Below are positions 35,489-44,371 of a stretch of 64,000 nt of DNA, in pieces (the first letter of the stretch is position 1; the number at the start of each line of letters is the position of its first letter). Origin of the DNA: Nodosilinea sp. PGN35 (GTDB lineage: Bacteria; Cyanobacteriota; Cyanobacteriia; Phormidesmidales; Phormidesmidaceae); the NCBI RefSeq assembly GCF_029109325.1, contig NZ_JAQKQJ010000008.1, positions 62,001 through 126,000 on the forward strand. The letters run 5' to 3'. The notes beneath the pieces are model-generated. The model was given only the letters and a program-made list of their open reading frames with translations. It was not told the origin of the DNA and ran no database searches. The position numbers and the translations under genes are program-made.

Positions 35489-36478
35489 ATGGGACTGGGC
35501 TTACTCGTCAACGGCCAGTGGCAGCAGAAGCGCGACCAGGAAGATGAGCAGGGGCGCTTTGTGCGGCCCGAAACCGATTTTCACCACTGGACGAAGGCCG
35601 ACGGCAGCAGCGACTTTAAGCCCGAGGCGGGGCGCTACCACCTGTACGTGTCTCTGGCCTGCCCCTGGGCCAACCGCACGCTGATCATGCGCGAGCTGAA
35701 GGGGCTGACCGAGGCGATTTCGGTGTCAGTGGTGGATCCGTACATGGGCGACGACGGCTGGTTCTTTAGCGACTACCCCGGCGCGATCCCCGATACGGTG
35801 AACGGGGCGACGTACCTGCGCGAAATCTACACCAAGGCCAAGCCCGACATTTCGGGCCGGGTGACGGTGCCCATTCTGTGGGATAAACAGAGCGAAACCA
35901 TCGTCAACAACGAGTCGCGCGAAATTATCCGCATGCTCGACACCGAGTGGAACGCCATCGCTACCACCGACGTTGACCTGTATCCCGACAAGCTCCAGGC
36001 CAAAGTTGACGAGGCCATCGACGCCATCTATCAGCCGATCAACAATGGCGTGTACCGGGCCGGGTTTGCCACCAAGCAGGGGGCCTACGAAGAAGCGGTG
36101 ACCGAACTGTTCGACGCCCTCGACCACTGGGAAGAGGTGCTGGGCAAGCAGCGCTACCTGTGCGGCGATCGCCTCACCGAGGCCGACATCTGCATGTTCA
36201 CTACCCTCTTTCGGTTCGATGCGGTTTACTACGTGCACTTCAAGTGCAACCTGCGCCGCATTGTGGACTACCCCAACCTGTGGGGCTACCTGCGCGATCT
36301 GTACCAGCAGCCTGCCTTCAAAAACACCTGCAATATGGATCACATCAAGCGCCACTACTACATGAGCCACCCCAACGTGAACCCGCACCAGATTGTGCCC
36401 AAGGGGCCAGTGATCGACTTTGACGAGCCGAGTGACCGCGCCAAGCGCTTCAGTCTCACTGCCGGAAGCGCCCGGTAG
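35489..36478 (+). CDS. yqjG: Glutathionyl-hydroquinone reductase (GST Xi class)
   Basis: This 329-residue protein has the Xi-class GST active-site segment YVSLACPWANRTLIMRELKGL, with the catalytic Cys in ACPWANR. The rest of the fold follows (TVPILWDKQSETIVNNESREIIRML, RYLCGDRLTEADICMFTTLFRFDAVYYVHFKCN). The enzyme reduces glutathionyl-hydroquinones, protecting against quinone damage. The ATG at 35489 has AAGGAG 5 nt upstream and is preferred to an in-frame start at 35465. Length and the terminal NPHQIVPKGP are typical. Confidence 0.93.
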   Translation: MGLGLLVNGQWQQKRDQEDEQGRFVRPETDFHHWTKADGSSDFKPEAGRYHLYVSLACPWANRTLIMRELKGLTEAISVSVVDPYMGDDGWFFSDYPGAIPDTVNGATYLREIYTKAKPDISGRVTVPILWDKQSETIVNNESREIIRMLDTEWNAIATTDVDLYPDKLQAKVDEAIDAIYQPINNGVYRAGFATKQGAYEEAVTELFDALDHWEEVLGKQRYLCGDRLTEADICMFTTLFRFDAVYYVHFKCNLRRIVDYPNLWGYLRDLYQQPAFKNTCNMDHIKRHYYMSHPNVNPHQIVPKGPVIDFDEPSDRAKRFSLTAGSAR

Positions 36479-36558
36479 GTGAGGCGGTGTCAAAGATGCC
36501 TTGCCGCCGCTGGGTAAAGGGTTTAGCCTATGCGTGACGTGAATCAACCGGTGAAACG

Positions 36559-36996
36559 ATGGATTTAATGGGTATGGTCAACCAGGCGATTAGCGCCTCT
36601 GACACCGAGGCTAGCAGCGGCCTGATGGGGTCGCTGTTGGGCAGTCTCAACAACGCCCCGGTGGACAACAACAAAATCGGCGGCATTGCCAGCAATCTCC
36701 AGAGCGTGCTTCAGGCCAAGGGAAAAGGGGATCCAGGTTCTCTGATGGGAACGCTGCAAACCGTGGCGGCGACCGGGGCGGTCGAGCGGCTGCTGGCCAG
36801 TGAGCAGATCAGCGCGATCGCCCAGCGGGTTGGTGCCGATCCCGCTATGGTCAGGAGCGTCACTCCCCTGATTGCTCAATTTTTGGTCAAGGGCTCCAAC
36901 GCGAAGGGCGGCGGGCTGCTGCAAAAGGTGCTGTCCGGCGAGGTTGATCTGGGGCAAATGGCCGGGCTGATCGGCATGGCCAGCAAATTTCTCTAG
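36559..36996 (+). CDS. DUF937-like protein
   Basis: This 145-residue Gly/Ser/Ala-rich protein has the DUF937 (YidB-like) pattern: an N-terminal VNQAISASD...GLMGSLLGSLN stretch and a repeated helix-turn region (NLQSVLQAKGKGDPGSLMGTL, GGGLLQKVLSGEVDLGQMAGLIGMASKFL). Function is unknown. It is 80 nt after the GST gene and probably independent. Confidence 0.65.
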   Translation: MDLMGMVNQAISASDTEASSGLMGSLLGSLNNAPVDNNKIGGIASNLQSVLQAKGKGDPGSLMGTLQTVAATGAVERLLASEQISAIAQRVGADPAMVRSVTPLIAQFLVKGSNAKGGGLLQKVLSGEVDLGQMAGLIGMASKFL

Positions 36997-37098
36997 GTGG
37001 AGAGTATGGGTTGAGGCTCTTGTAGGGGTCGGCTCTCTGAGCTAGCTGCTAGCGTTGATGCTGAAGCGCAGTAGAGCCCTGACCCCCTTTGGGTGTCG

Positions 37099-37872
37099 TT
37101 ACGATGCCAGGGTTTGCTGGAGGCGATCGCGCAGCGCCCCCAGCACCGCCAAATCGGCATCTACACTGGAGCGTCCGTCGTACTGAAATGGGTCATCTAG
37201 ATCGCGAATCAACAGCAGCAGGTAGGTAAACGAAGTAAACAGCAGGCACGACACCACCAGGTTTTCGCTAAAACTGCTGGCCTCAATCAGCAGCAGGGCG
37301 AGCACGGCTCCCACCAAAAACACCTCCAGCAGCACGTAGGCTGGCCCCACAAAGTCGGTATCGCGATTGATGCCAATGGAGGTGAGCAGCAGGCGCACCT
37401 TCGCCTGCTCACCCTGGGCACGGCTGACGATGGGGCCGCTGGCGTAGGGCACCATACCCGCCAGAGAGATATTCAGCTGGTCGAGGGCGGCGGCGATCGC
37501 CTGCGGTGGCTTGTCTCGCTCCAGCCAGTCGAGGGTCGTCTGCACAACAGCAATTAGATCCTGGGTGAGGGGCCTCGGGTCATAGTCGCTACTGCCCTGA
37601 GCCACCAGCTGGTTGCTGTCCTGAATCGCTTCCAGGGCGTTGGCCATCTGAATCGGCATATCGGCACTGGTTCTAAAGTCGCTGAGGGTGCCGTTGAGCA
37701 CAAAGGCAATTACAAAAGTCGCCGCCCCAAACAGTGACCCAGTGAGGGAGTCAAAGGCCCAGGGCTCCCAGCCCAGACGGTGAACAGCCACCTTCGCCAG
37801 CCCGTAGAGCCCCGTCAGCGGTAGTACCGTCAACAATATTTTCCATTTCGTCGGCACGAGTTGTTGCGCCAT
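37099..37872 (-). CDS. Integral membrane protein, bestrophin/DUF4239-like
   Basis: This is a 257-residue membrane protein with N-terminal helices (ILLTVLPLTGLYGLAKVAV, LFGAATFVIAFVLNGTLSDFRTS) and C-terminal helices (VLLEVFLVGAVLALLLIEASS, LLFTSFTYLLLLIRDLDDPFQYDG). The patterns NGTLSDFRTSADMP and RDLDDPFQYDG resemble DUF4239 or bestrophin-type proteins. No ion-channel activity can be claimed. It is a single gene, divergent from nrtA across a 618-bp interval. Confidence 0.6.
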   Translation of the reverse strand: MAQQLVPTKWKILLTVLPLTGLYGLAKVAVHRLGWEPWAFDSLTGSLFGAATFVIAFVLNGTLSDFRTSADMPIQMANALEAIQDSNQLVAQGSSDYDPRPLTQDLIAVVQTTLDWLERDKPPQAIAAALDQLNISLAGMVPYASGPIVSRAQGEQAKVRLLLTSIGINRDTDFVGPAYVLLEVFLVGAVLALLLIEASSFSENLVVSCLLFTSFTYLLLLIRDLDDPFQYDGRSSVDADLAVLGALRDRLQQTLAS

Positions 37873-38490
37873 CGCTCCAAAACCGCCCTCAACGCAGTGC
37901 TAAACCCCCAGACAGCAGGTTTGGCCTGGGTTTTGCCATGGTACGCGATCAACCGGTGTCGATGGCGGCTCCGACGAGTTATGCAAATCCTACATCTCGC
38001 GCATGCGATAAGAGGATGGATTGCTATAAAGCGTAACCAAAAATACAAAACACGTTGCGAAGTTTGAATAATTTAAGCTCAAATGCCGCAGTACAAGACC
38101 GCAGAAATGTCGATTTTGGCTCGGCACTTTAGCAAGTAAAAAATCGCGGGGCTACGATTTTGTCAATTTGAACAATGCCTTGTTGAAACGGTCTGACCAT
38201 CTAGGGAATCTGCCCCTCTGGGCAGCGTTGAACTGAGAGTTGTGCTGTTCTAGGGGCCAATCTAAGCCCGAAGCCATTCAAAAATTACCTATATCTCAGT
38301 TGTTCTGCCAAGGTTGCGACAGTTTGCGTCGTCAATGTCTGATTTCATAAACGCTAAGCCCCAGCGTTGGTTAGAACAGTGATTTTAGCTGGCTCTCAGG
38401 TCTTCTGCGGGATTTATACAGCGACAATCAGCCAATATCCGCTCAATTTTTCTACTTAACCGCATCGCATACCGTTGGAGTGAGTGCAAC
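37873..38490. other. 618-bp upstream region of nrtABCD
   Basis: It contains no convincing gene. It should hold the nrtA promoter, and also that of the divergent membrane gene. It is AT-rich around 38040-38180 with partly palindromic TGTCAATTTGAACA (38161-38174). I could not find a perfect NtcA site (GTAN8TAC). A ribosome site GGAG is 10 nt before the nrtA ATG. Confidence 0.5.
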
Positions 38491-39804
38491 ATGACTCGAC
38501 TAAACCGCCGTAGATTTTTGATGACCGCTGGCACCGCCGCTGCCGGTACTGTGCTGCTCCATGCATGCAGTCAGGGTGGGTCTAACCAAGCGGCTTCCAA
38601 TACCCCCACTGAGGTCACCCTTGACCCCGCCGATGCGCCTGAAACCACTACGGCTAAGCTGGGCTTTATCGCCTTGACCGACTCGGCTCCGCTGATTATC
38701 GCCAAGGTCAAGGGCTTCTTTGACAAGTACGGTATGACCGACGTGTCGGTGGAGAAGCAGGCCTCCTGGGGCACCACCCGCGACAACCTGGTGCTGGGCT
38801 CAGGCGGCGGCGGCATCGACGGGGCGCACATTCTCACCCCCATGCCCTACCTGATCTCTGAGGGCATTGTCACCGACGGTCGTAAGGTGCCGATGTACAT
38901 TCTGGCCCGCCTCAACACCAACGGTCAGGGGATCTCGCTCTCCAACGACTATCTCGACGCCAACGTTGGCCTAGACAGCTCGCCGCTCAAAGATATCTTT
39001 GCCCAGCGCAAGTCGGCGGGCAGCGAACTGAAAGCCGCCATGACCTTCCCCGGCGGCACCCACGACCTGTGGATTCGCTACTGGCTGGCGGCGGGCGGCA
39101 TTGACCCCGACCAGGACATCGACACCATTGTGGTGCCGCCGCCCCAGATGGTGGCCAATATCAAAGTGGGCAATATGGATGCCTTCTGCGTAGGTGAGCC
39201 CTGGCCTCTGCAAACCGTGAACCAGCAGATTGGCTACAATGCGCTGACCACGGGCGAAATGTGGAAAGACCATCCCGAAAAAGCCCTCGGCATGCGGGCC
39301 GACTGGGTAGATGCCAACCCCAAGGCCGCTAAGGCGCTGCTGATGGGCGTACTCGAAGCCGCTATGTGGTGCAGCGAGGACGGCAACAAAGAGGAAATGT
39401 GCCAGATTCTCTCCGAACGGGCCTGGTTTAACGTGCCTTTTGCCGACATTATCGATCGCTCCCAGGGCAAGTTTGACTTTGGCAATGGCCGGGTCGAAGA
39501 GCTGCCCGATCTGAAGCAAAAGTACTGGGATGACTACGCCTCTTACCCCTTCAAGAGCCACGACCTGTGGTTCCTGGTTGAGAACATTCGCTGGGGCAAG
39601 CTGCCCGCCGACACCGACATCAACGCCTGGGTTGATGCGGTCAACCGCGAAGACCTCTGGCGCGAAGCCGCCACCGCCCTGGGCCAAGAGGCCATGATCC
39701 CAGACAGCCCCTCCCGCGGCGTCGAGACCTTCTTTGACGGCATCACCTTTGACCCCGAAAATCCTCAGGCTTACCTGGATAGTCTGGCGATCAAGCGGGT
39801 GTAG
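38491..39804 (+). CDS. nrtA: Nitrate ABC transporter substrate-binding protein
   Basis: This is a 437-residue periplasmic lipoprotein. A twin-arginine start (NRRRFLMTAGTAAAGTVLLHAC) ends in a lipobox Cys at residue 26. The mature domain has KLGFIALTDSAPLIIAKVKGFF, ASWGTTRDNLVLGSGGGGIDGAHILTPMPY and [21 protein letters not shown], the NrtA/CmpA pattern. The nearest cyanobacterial match in memory is nitrate NrtA rather than bicarbonate CmpA, and the later region around WKDHPEKALGMRADW agrees. Nitrate is therefore the likely ligand, not proved by sequence alone. It is the first gene of nrtABCD. Confidence 0.9.
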   Translation: MTRLNRRRFLMTAGTAAAGTVLLHACSQGGSNQAASNTPTEVTLDPADAPETTTAKLGFIALTDSAPLIIAKVKGFFDKYGMTDVSVEKQASWGTTRDNLVLGSGGGGIDGAHILTPMPYLISEGIVTDGRKVPMYILARLNTNGQGISLSNDYLDANVGLDSSPLKDIFAQRKSAGSELKAAMTFPGGTHDLWIRYWLAAGGIDPDQDIDTIVVPPPQMVANIKVGNMDAFCVGEPWPLQTVNQQIGYNALTTGEMWKDHPEKALGMRADWVDANPKAAKALLMGVLEAAMWCSEDGNKEEMCQILSERAWFNVPFADIIDRSQGKFDFGNGRVEELPDLKQKYWDDYASYPFKSHDLWFLVENIRWGKLPADTDINAWVDAVNREDLWREAATALGQEAMIPDSPSRGVETFFDGITFDPENPQAYLDSLAIKRV

Positions 39805-39826
39805 GGGCCGGAGCCCTCACCCCCAA

Positions 39827-39849
39827 CCCCTCTCCCCCAGGGAGAGGGG
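39827..39849. terminator. Hairpin CCCCTCTCCC/GGGAGAGGGG between nrtA and nrtB
   Basis: There is a 10-bp stem (39827-39836 and 39840-39849) with a 3-nt loop, lacking a T run. It is followed by AAATCC repeats. It may attenuate or stabilise the nrtA message so that the binding protein is made in excess over the membrane parts. Confidence 0.5.
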
Positions 39850-39960
39850 ATCTGGCAGACCCACCCCTGCCCCTCCCAGGAGGGAATCCAGAACCCCAAA
39901 ATCCAAAATCCCCAATCCAAAATCTGTCCGCCCGCTGTACCTTCTGGAGACCTGTTCACA

Positions 39961-40806
39961 ATGACCGCACCCCTCGATATTCGTTCGGCGCGATCGCGCT
40001 TTAGTCCGCAGAAGTTCGCCAGCCAGGCGACCGACTGGGCCAAGGGGCTGATTCCCCCGGTGGTGGCGATTTTAATCTTCATTGCTGTCTGGCAATTGCT
40101 GACCATGAGCCCTGGGGCCAATCTACCCACCCCGGTGCGCACCGTGCAAGACACCTGGGAGCTGATTGTCAACCCCTTCTTTAACTACGGCGGCACCGAT
40201 AAGGGCCTGTTTTGGCAGGTGTGGACGAGTCTGCAACGGGTGGCCCTCGGCTTTACCCTGGCGGCGATCGTCGGCGTGGGCCTAGGCATTTTGGTGGGCA
40301 CCAGCACCATGATGTACAGCGCTCTCGACCCGATCTTTCAAATTTTGCGCACGGTGCCGCCGTTGGCCTGGCTGCCGATTTCTCTGGCGGCGTTCCAGCA
40401 GGCCAACCCCTCGGCCATCTTCGTGATTTTTATTACGGCAATTTGGCCCATCATCATCAACACCACCGAGGGCGTGCGTCAGATCCCCCAGGACTACAAC
40501 AACGTGGCGCGGGTGCTCCAGCTCTCGAAGGCTCAGTACTTTTTCAAGATTTTGTTTCCGGCTACCGTGCCCTATATTTTTACCGGTCTGAGAATTGGCA
40601 TTGGTCTGTCTTGGCTGGCGATCGTGGCGGCGGAGATGCTGATCGGCGGTGTGGGCATTGGCTTCTTTATCTGGGACGCGTGGAATAGCTCCCGCATCAG
40701 CGACATCATCATCGCCATTGTCTACGTGGGCATTGTCGGCCTGCTGCTCGATCGCCTGATCGTGTTTGTCGGCAGCCTGGTGCTGCCCGAAGAACAAAAA
40801 CAGTAG
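39961..40806 (+). CDS. nrtB: Nitrate ABC transporter permease
   Basis: This 281-residue membrane component has several helices and the ABC-permease coupling motif EGVRQIPQDYNNVARVLQLSKAQYFFKILFPATVPYIFTGLRIG (EAA loop). The preceding VPPLAWLPISLAAF and later IGGVGIGFFIWDAW are typical of NrtB/SsuC/TauC permeases. It acts as a homodimer with NrtC and NrtD ATPases. It is separated by 156 bp from nrtA and by 286 bp of repeats from nrtC. Confidence 0.92.
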   Translation: MTAPLDIRSARSRFSPQKFASQATDWAKGLIPPVVAILIFIAVWQLLTMSPGANLPTPVRTVQDTWELIVNPFFNYGGTDKGLFWQVWTSLQRVALGFTLAAIVGVGLGILVGTSTMMYSALDPIFQILRTVPPLAWLPISLAAFQQANPSAIFVIFITAIWPIIINTTEGVRQIPQDYNNVARVLQLSKAQYFFKILFPATVPYIFTGLRIGIGLSWLAIVAAEMLIGGVGIGFFIWDAWNSSRISDIIIAIVYVGIVGLLLDRLIVFVGSLVLPEEQKQ

Positions 40807-40808
40807 CT

Positions 40809-41052
40809 CGTAGGGTGGGCACTGCCCACCACAACCCCACGCTAGCCCGCCGATCAATGTCGTCTGGGCGCGTTGGCCAAAACCTGTGATTCTGCCCAAG
40901 TTGGGCGGTGGGCGGTGCCCACCCTACCCCGGATCAAGACCTCTAGCGGTGCATCGCTGCGCGGATGCACCCTACGCTTCCCTTCAAAGTTCCAGGCTCT
41001 CTCCAGCATTCAAAACTTAAAACTCAAAACTCAAAACTCAACATTAAAACTC
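40809..41052. repeat. Repeat-rich gap between nrtB and nrtC
   Basis: It contains two GGTGGGC palindromes (40809-40830, 40907-40927), one GGTGCATC...GATGCACCCTACG palindrome (40948-40976, identical to 17376-17404), and an AAAACTC heptamer run (about 41017-41052). It is followed by a C-rich stretch before the nrtC ATG at 41093, with no clear Shine-Dalgarno. Confidence 0.8.
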
Positions 41053-41092
41053 AACCCTCCCCGTTCGCCTGCACCCTACCCCCTGTTACCCC

Positions 41093-43090
41093 ATGGCTGT
41101 CTTTGTCGAAGTTGACCACGTCGATCGCGTATTCAAATTGCCCACCGGGGGCGAGTACATTGCCCTCAAAAATATTGACCTGCAAATTCACAAAGGGGAG
41201 TTTGTCTCCCTGGTGGGTCACTCGGGCTGCGGCAAATCGACTCTGCTCAATATTCTCTCGGGGCTAGACCAGCCTAGCTCAGGGGGCATTGTGCTCGAGG
41301 GGCGGCAGGTCACCGAACCCGGCCCCGATCGCATGGTCGTCTTCCAAAACTATTCGCTGCTGCCCTGGCTGACGGTGCGCGAAAACATTGCCCTGGCGGT
41401 GAACCGGGTGATGAAGAAGCATCCCCAGCCGGTGCGCGATCGCATGATCGACCACCACATCGAGATGGTGGGCCTGCAAAAGGCGGCCCACAAGCGCCCC
41501 GGCCAGATCTCAGGCGGTATGAAGCAGCGGGTGGCGATCGCCCGCGCCCTGGCGATTCGCCCCAAGCTGCTGCTGCTGGATGAGCCCTTTGGCGCGCTGG
41601 ACGCGTTAACTCGGGGCGGTCTGCAAGAGCAGCTGATGCAGATCTGCCAGGAAAACGAAGTCACCTGCGTCATGGTCACCCACGATGTGGATGAAGCGCT
41701 GCTGCTCAGCGATCGCATTGTGCTGATGACCAACGGCCCCGAGGCCCACGTCGGCCAGATTGTCGATGTGCCCTTCCCCCGGCCCCGCGAGCGTATGGAG
41801 GTGGTCAAGCACCCCAACTACTACAGCCTGCGCAACGAGATCGTCTACTTCCTCAACCAGCAGAAGCGGGCCAAGCTGCACCGGGCCAAGCCCGTGGTGG
41901 CCATGGCCGCCAACGGCCTGGAGAAGGTCAACCTGGAGCTGGGCTTTATTCCCCTGGTGGACTGTGCGCCGCTGATTGTCGCTAAAGAAAAGGGTCTGTT
42001 TGAGGCCCACGGCCTCAGCAATGTGACGCTGAACCGGGAGCCCAGCTGGAATGCGATCGCCGATGGGGTGGCCACTGGTCGCCTCGACGCCGCCATGATG
42101 GTGGCGGGCATGCCCCTGGGCATGACCCTGGGCTACGGCAACCAGCGGTCCACTCCTATGGTCAGTGCCCTCACCCTGAGCCGCAACGGCAACGCGATTA
42201 CCTTTAGCAAGCGCCTGTTTGAGGAGGGCGTGCGCTCCCTGGGCGACTTCAAGGCCGCCATCGATCGCCGCCCCGATCAGGTACATACCCTGGCCGCGGT
42301 GCACCCCACCTCGATGCACAACCTGCTGCTGCGCTACTGGCTGGCCGCAGGCGGCATCGACCCCGATCGCGACGTCAGCGTGACGGTGATTCCGCCCGCG
42401 CAGATGGTCTCAAACCTCAAGTCGGGCTCCATCGACGGCTACTGCGTGGGCGAACCCTGGAACGCCCGCGCCGTCAGCGAAGGGCTGGGGGTAGTAATGG
42501 CCACCGACAATGACATCTGGCCCGGCCACATTGAGAAAGTGCTGGGCGTCACCGAAGCCTGGGCCGAGCAGTACCCCAAAACCCACGTGGCCCTGGTCAA
42601 AGCGCTGCTGGAGGCCTGCGAATACTGCGACGATCGCCGCAACCGCGAAGAAATCGCCGACCTGCTCTGCCAGCCCGAGTACATTGGGGCCGACGAGGCC
42701 CACATCCGCCAGGGCTTTCTCGACCCCTACGATCGCGGCGATGGCCGCGAGCCCGAGCCGGTGCTCAACTACATTCAGTTCTTTACCGGCAAGGCCAACT
42801 ACCCAGATGTGTCAGAGGCGGTGTGGATGATGACCCAGATGGCCCGCTGGGGGATCACGCCCTTTCCCCGCAACTGGCTAGCGGTGGCCGAGCGGGTGAA
42901 GCGGGCCGACATCTTTGGCCAGGCTGCTCGCGAGCTGGGGCTGCTCGACATTGGTCGCGATCGCCACATCACCCATCTCTTCGACGGCATAGAATTTGAC
43001 CCTGACGAACCGCTGAAATACCTCGATAAGTTCGCCATCAAGCGCGATCTGCGCATCGAAGAAATCATGCTGGATACCCCTAGCCGGTAG
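41093..43090 (+). CDS. nrtC: Nitrate transport ATPase with binding-protein-like domain
   Basis: This is a 665-residue two-domain protein unique to cyanobacterial nitrate and bicarbonate systems. Residues 1-255 are an ABC ATPase: GHSGCGKST at 42-50, SGGMKQR signature, [12 protein letters not shown]alker B and a THDVDEAL switch. Residues 280-655 resemble NrtA ([46 protein letters not shown]). The C-terminal domain senses nitrate-type ligands and regulates transport in studied cyanobacteria. The domain boundary has no obvious second start, so it is a real fusion. Confidence 0.93.
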   Translation: MAVFVEVDHVDRVFKLPTGGEYIALKNIDLQIHKGEFVSLVGHSGCGKSTLLNILSGLDQPSSGGIVLEGRQVTEPGPDRMVVFQNYSLLPWLTVRENIALAVNRVMKKHPQPVRDRMIDHHIEMVGLQKAAHKRPGQISGGMKQRVAIARALAIRPKLLLLDEPFGALDALTRGGLQEQLMQICQENEVTCVMVTHDVDEALLLSDRIVLMTNGPEAHVGQIVDVPFPRPRERMEVVKHPNYYSLRNEIVYFLNQQKRAKLHRAKPVVAMAANGLEKVNLELGFIPLVDCAPLIVAKEKGLFEAHGLSNVTLNREPSWNAIADGVATGRLDAAMMVAGMPLGMTLGYGNQRSTPMVSALTLSRNGNAITFSKRLFEEGVRSLGDFKAAIDRRPDQVHTLAAVHPTSMHNLLLRYWLAAGGIDPDRDVSVTVIPPAQMVSNLKSGSIDGYCVGEPWNARAVSEGLGVVMATDNDIWPGHIEKVLGVTEAWAEQYPKTHVALVKALLEACEYCDDRRNREEIADLLCQPEYIGADEAHIRQGFLDPYDRGDGREPEPVLNYIQFFTGKANYPDVSEAVWMMTQMARWGITPFPRNWLAVAERVKRADIFGQAARELGLLDIGRDRHITHLFDGIEFDPDEPLKYLDKFAIKRDLRIEEIMLDTPSR

Positions 43091-43137
43091 CCAAACCCCT
43101 GAAGGCTGTTTAGCGGCCCCAGTCTGACTAGAAAGTT

Positions 43138-43205
43138 TTGAGTTTTAAGTGCTTAGTTTTGAGCTGAAAGAAGACATTCAAAACTTAAAATTCAAAACTT
43201 AAACC
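43138..43205. repeat. AAAACTC-type repeats between nrtC and nrtD
   Basis: Repeats of TTTTGAGTTTTAAGT and its complement (TTCAAAACTTAAAATTCAAA) form a partial inverted repeat, followed by CCCCTCACCCCTTACCC before the nrtD ATG. The same composition (heptamers then a C-rich tract) precedes egtD. Confidence 0.7.
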
Positions 43206-43239
43206 TTACCCCTCACCCCTTACCCATCCCACCCAGACC

Positions 43240-44076
43240 ATGCAAGTGCTTAACTCCCCTACCCAATCCACCAGCTACTCGCAGACCCAGGAACCGTTCC
43301 TGATCATTGACAACCTCTCTAAGGTCTACCCCACCCCCACGGGCGACTTTGTGGTGCTCGACGGCATCGACCTGGCGGTGAACGAAGGCGAATTTGTCTG
43401 CGTCATTGGCCACTCGGGCTGCGGCAAATCGACCCTGCTGGACATGGTGGCCGGGTTTCGCCAGCCCACCGAGGGCGAAGTGCGCCTGCAATCGCAGGCC
43501 ATTCAGGCCCCCGGCCCCGATCGCATGGTGGTGTTTCAAAACTACTCGCTGCTGCCCTGGCTCACCGCCTACGAAAACATCTACCTGGGCGTGAACTCGG
43601 TCTTTCCCAACAAGCCCGAGGCGGCGAAAAAGCACATCGTCATGGAGCACCTGGAGATGGTGGGCCTGGCCGATGTGGCCAACAAAAAGCCCAGCGCCCT
43701 CTCCGGTGGCATGAAGCAGCGGGTCTGCATCGCCCGCGCCCTGGCCCTGCGCCCCAAGGTGCTGATTCTCGACGAGCCCTTTGGAGCGCTAGATCCAATC
43801 ACCCGTGAAGAACTCCAGGAAGAGCTGCTGACCATCTGGCGTGACCACCAGATCACCGTGCTGATGATCACCCACGACATTGATGAGGCGCTGTTCTTGA
43901 GCGATCGCGTGGTGATGATGACCAACGGCCCCGCCGCCAAAATTGGCGAGATCATGCAGGTGCCCTTTGCCCGCCCCCGCGATCGCGCCCGGATCATGGA
44001 AGACCCCCGCTTCTACGAGCTGCGCAATGAGGCCCTAGACTTTCTCTACAACCGCTTCGCCCATGACGACACCTAG
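43240..44076 (+). CDS. nrtD: Nitrate transport ATP-binding protein
   Basis: This is the 278-residue stand-alone ABC ATPase of the nitrate transporter: GHSGCGKST at 57-65, SGGMKQR signature, [16 protein letters not shown] Walker B, and THDIDEALFLSDRVVMMTNGP. The C-terminal VPFARPRDRARIMEDPRFYELRNEALDFLYNRF tail is typical of the NrtC/NrtD/SsuB group. The final 40 residues reappear, with an insertion, just downstream (44112-44253). Confidence 0.93.
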   Translation: MQVLNSPTQSTSYSQTQEPFLIIDNLSKVYPTPTGDFVVLDGIDLAVNEGEFVCVIGHSGCGKSTLLDMVAGFRQPTEGEVRLQSQAIQAPGPDRMVVFQNYSLLPWLTAYENIYLGVNSVFPNKPEAAKKHIVMEHLEMVGLADVANKKPSALSGGMKQRVCIARALALRPKVLILDEPFGALDPITREELQEELLTIWRDHQITVLMITHDIDEALFLSDRVVMMTNGPAAKIGEIMQVPFARPRDRARIMEDPRFYELRNEALDFLYNRFAHDDT

Positions 44077-44111
44077 CGGTGGGAGAGTGCCAAAATGTGA
44101 ACCAATTGCAA

Positions 44112-44270
44112 AATCATGGGGTGCCCTTTGCCCGCCCCCGCGTTGGCGCAGCCACTCCGCAGGAGTATCGCGCCCGGATCATGGAAGACCCCCGCTTCTA
44201 CGAGCTGCGCAATCAGGCCCTAGACTTTCTCTACAACCGCTTCGCCCATGATGAACGTTCCAACGTTTGA
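44112..44270 (+). pseudogene. Partial duplicate of the nrtD 3' end with 24-bp insertion
   Basis: Bases 44112-44253 repeat the end of nrtD (43951-44070) with very few differences (an E to Q codon, GAC to GAT). Inside the HIP1 site GCGATCGCG a 24-bp segment TTGGCGCAGCCACTCCGCAG GAGT (44143-44166) is inserted in frame, adding eight residues. An ATG at 44079 would open a 63-codon frame through this copy to a stop at 44268, but there is no ATPase domain, so it is treated as a duplicated fragment. Confidence 0.8.
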
Positions 44271-44275
44271 ACGTT
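44254..44275 (+). terminator. AACGTT palindrome at the end of the nrt cluster
   Basis: AACGTTC (44254-44260) and GAACGTT (44269-44275) surround AACGTTT, followed by TTAGAGGTTTTT. It is related to the palindromes at 16571 and 30725 and probably terminates the nrt transcript. Confidence 0.6.
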
Positions 44276-44371
44276 TTAGAGGTTTTTAGTGTCTTAGCCA
44301 GCGTGACTGTGGCTAAACAGTTGGCCAAGAAACCGGGTTTCTAGATCGGCGTTTTAGGAACGCAGCGGCGG

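Noticed and set aside
37873..38490. NtcA binding site upstream of nrtA
   Set aside because: NtcA control would be expected, but I found no GTAN8TAC sequence with proper spacing, so it is not annotated.
40949..40976. tRNA or other structured RNA gene
   Set aside because: The hairpin is a dispersed palindrome found also at 17376. It has no tRNA arms, and no tRNA gene was seen in the window.
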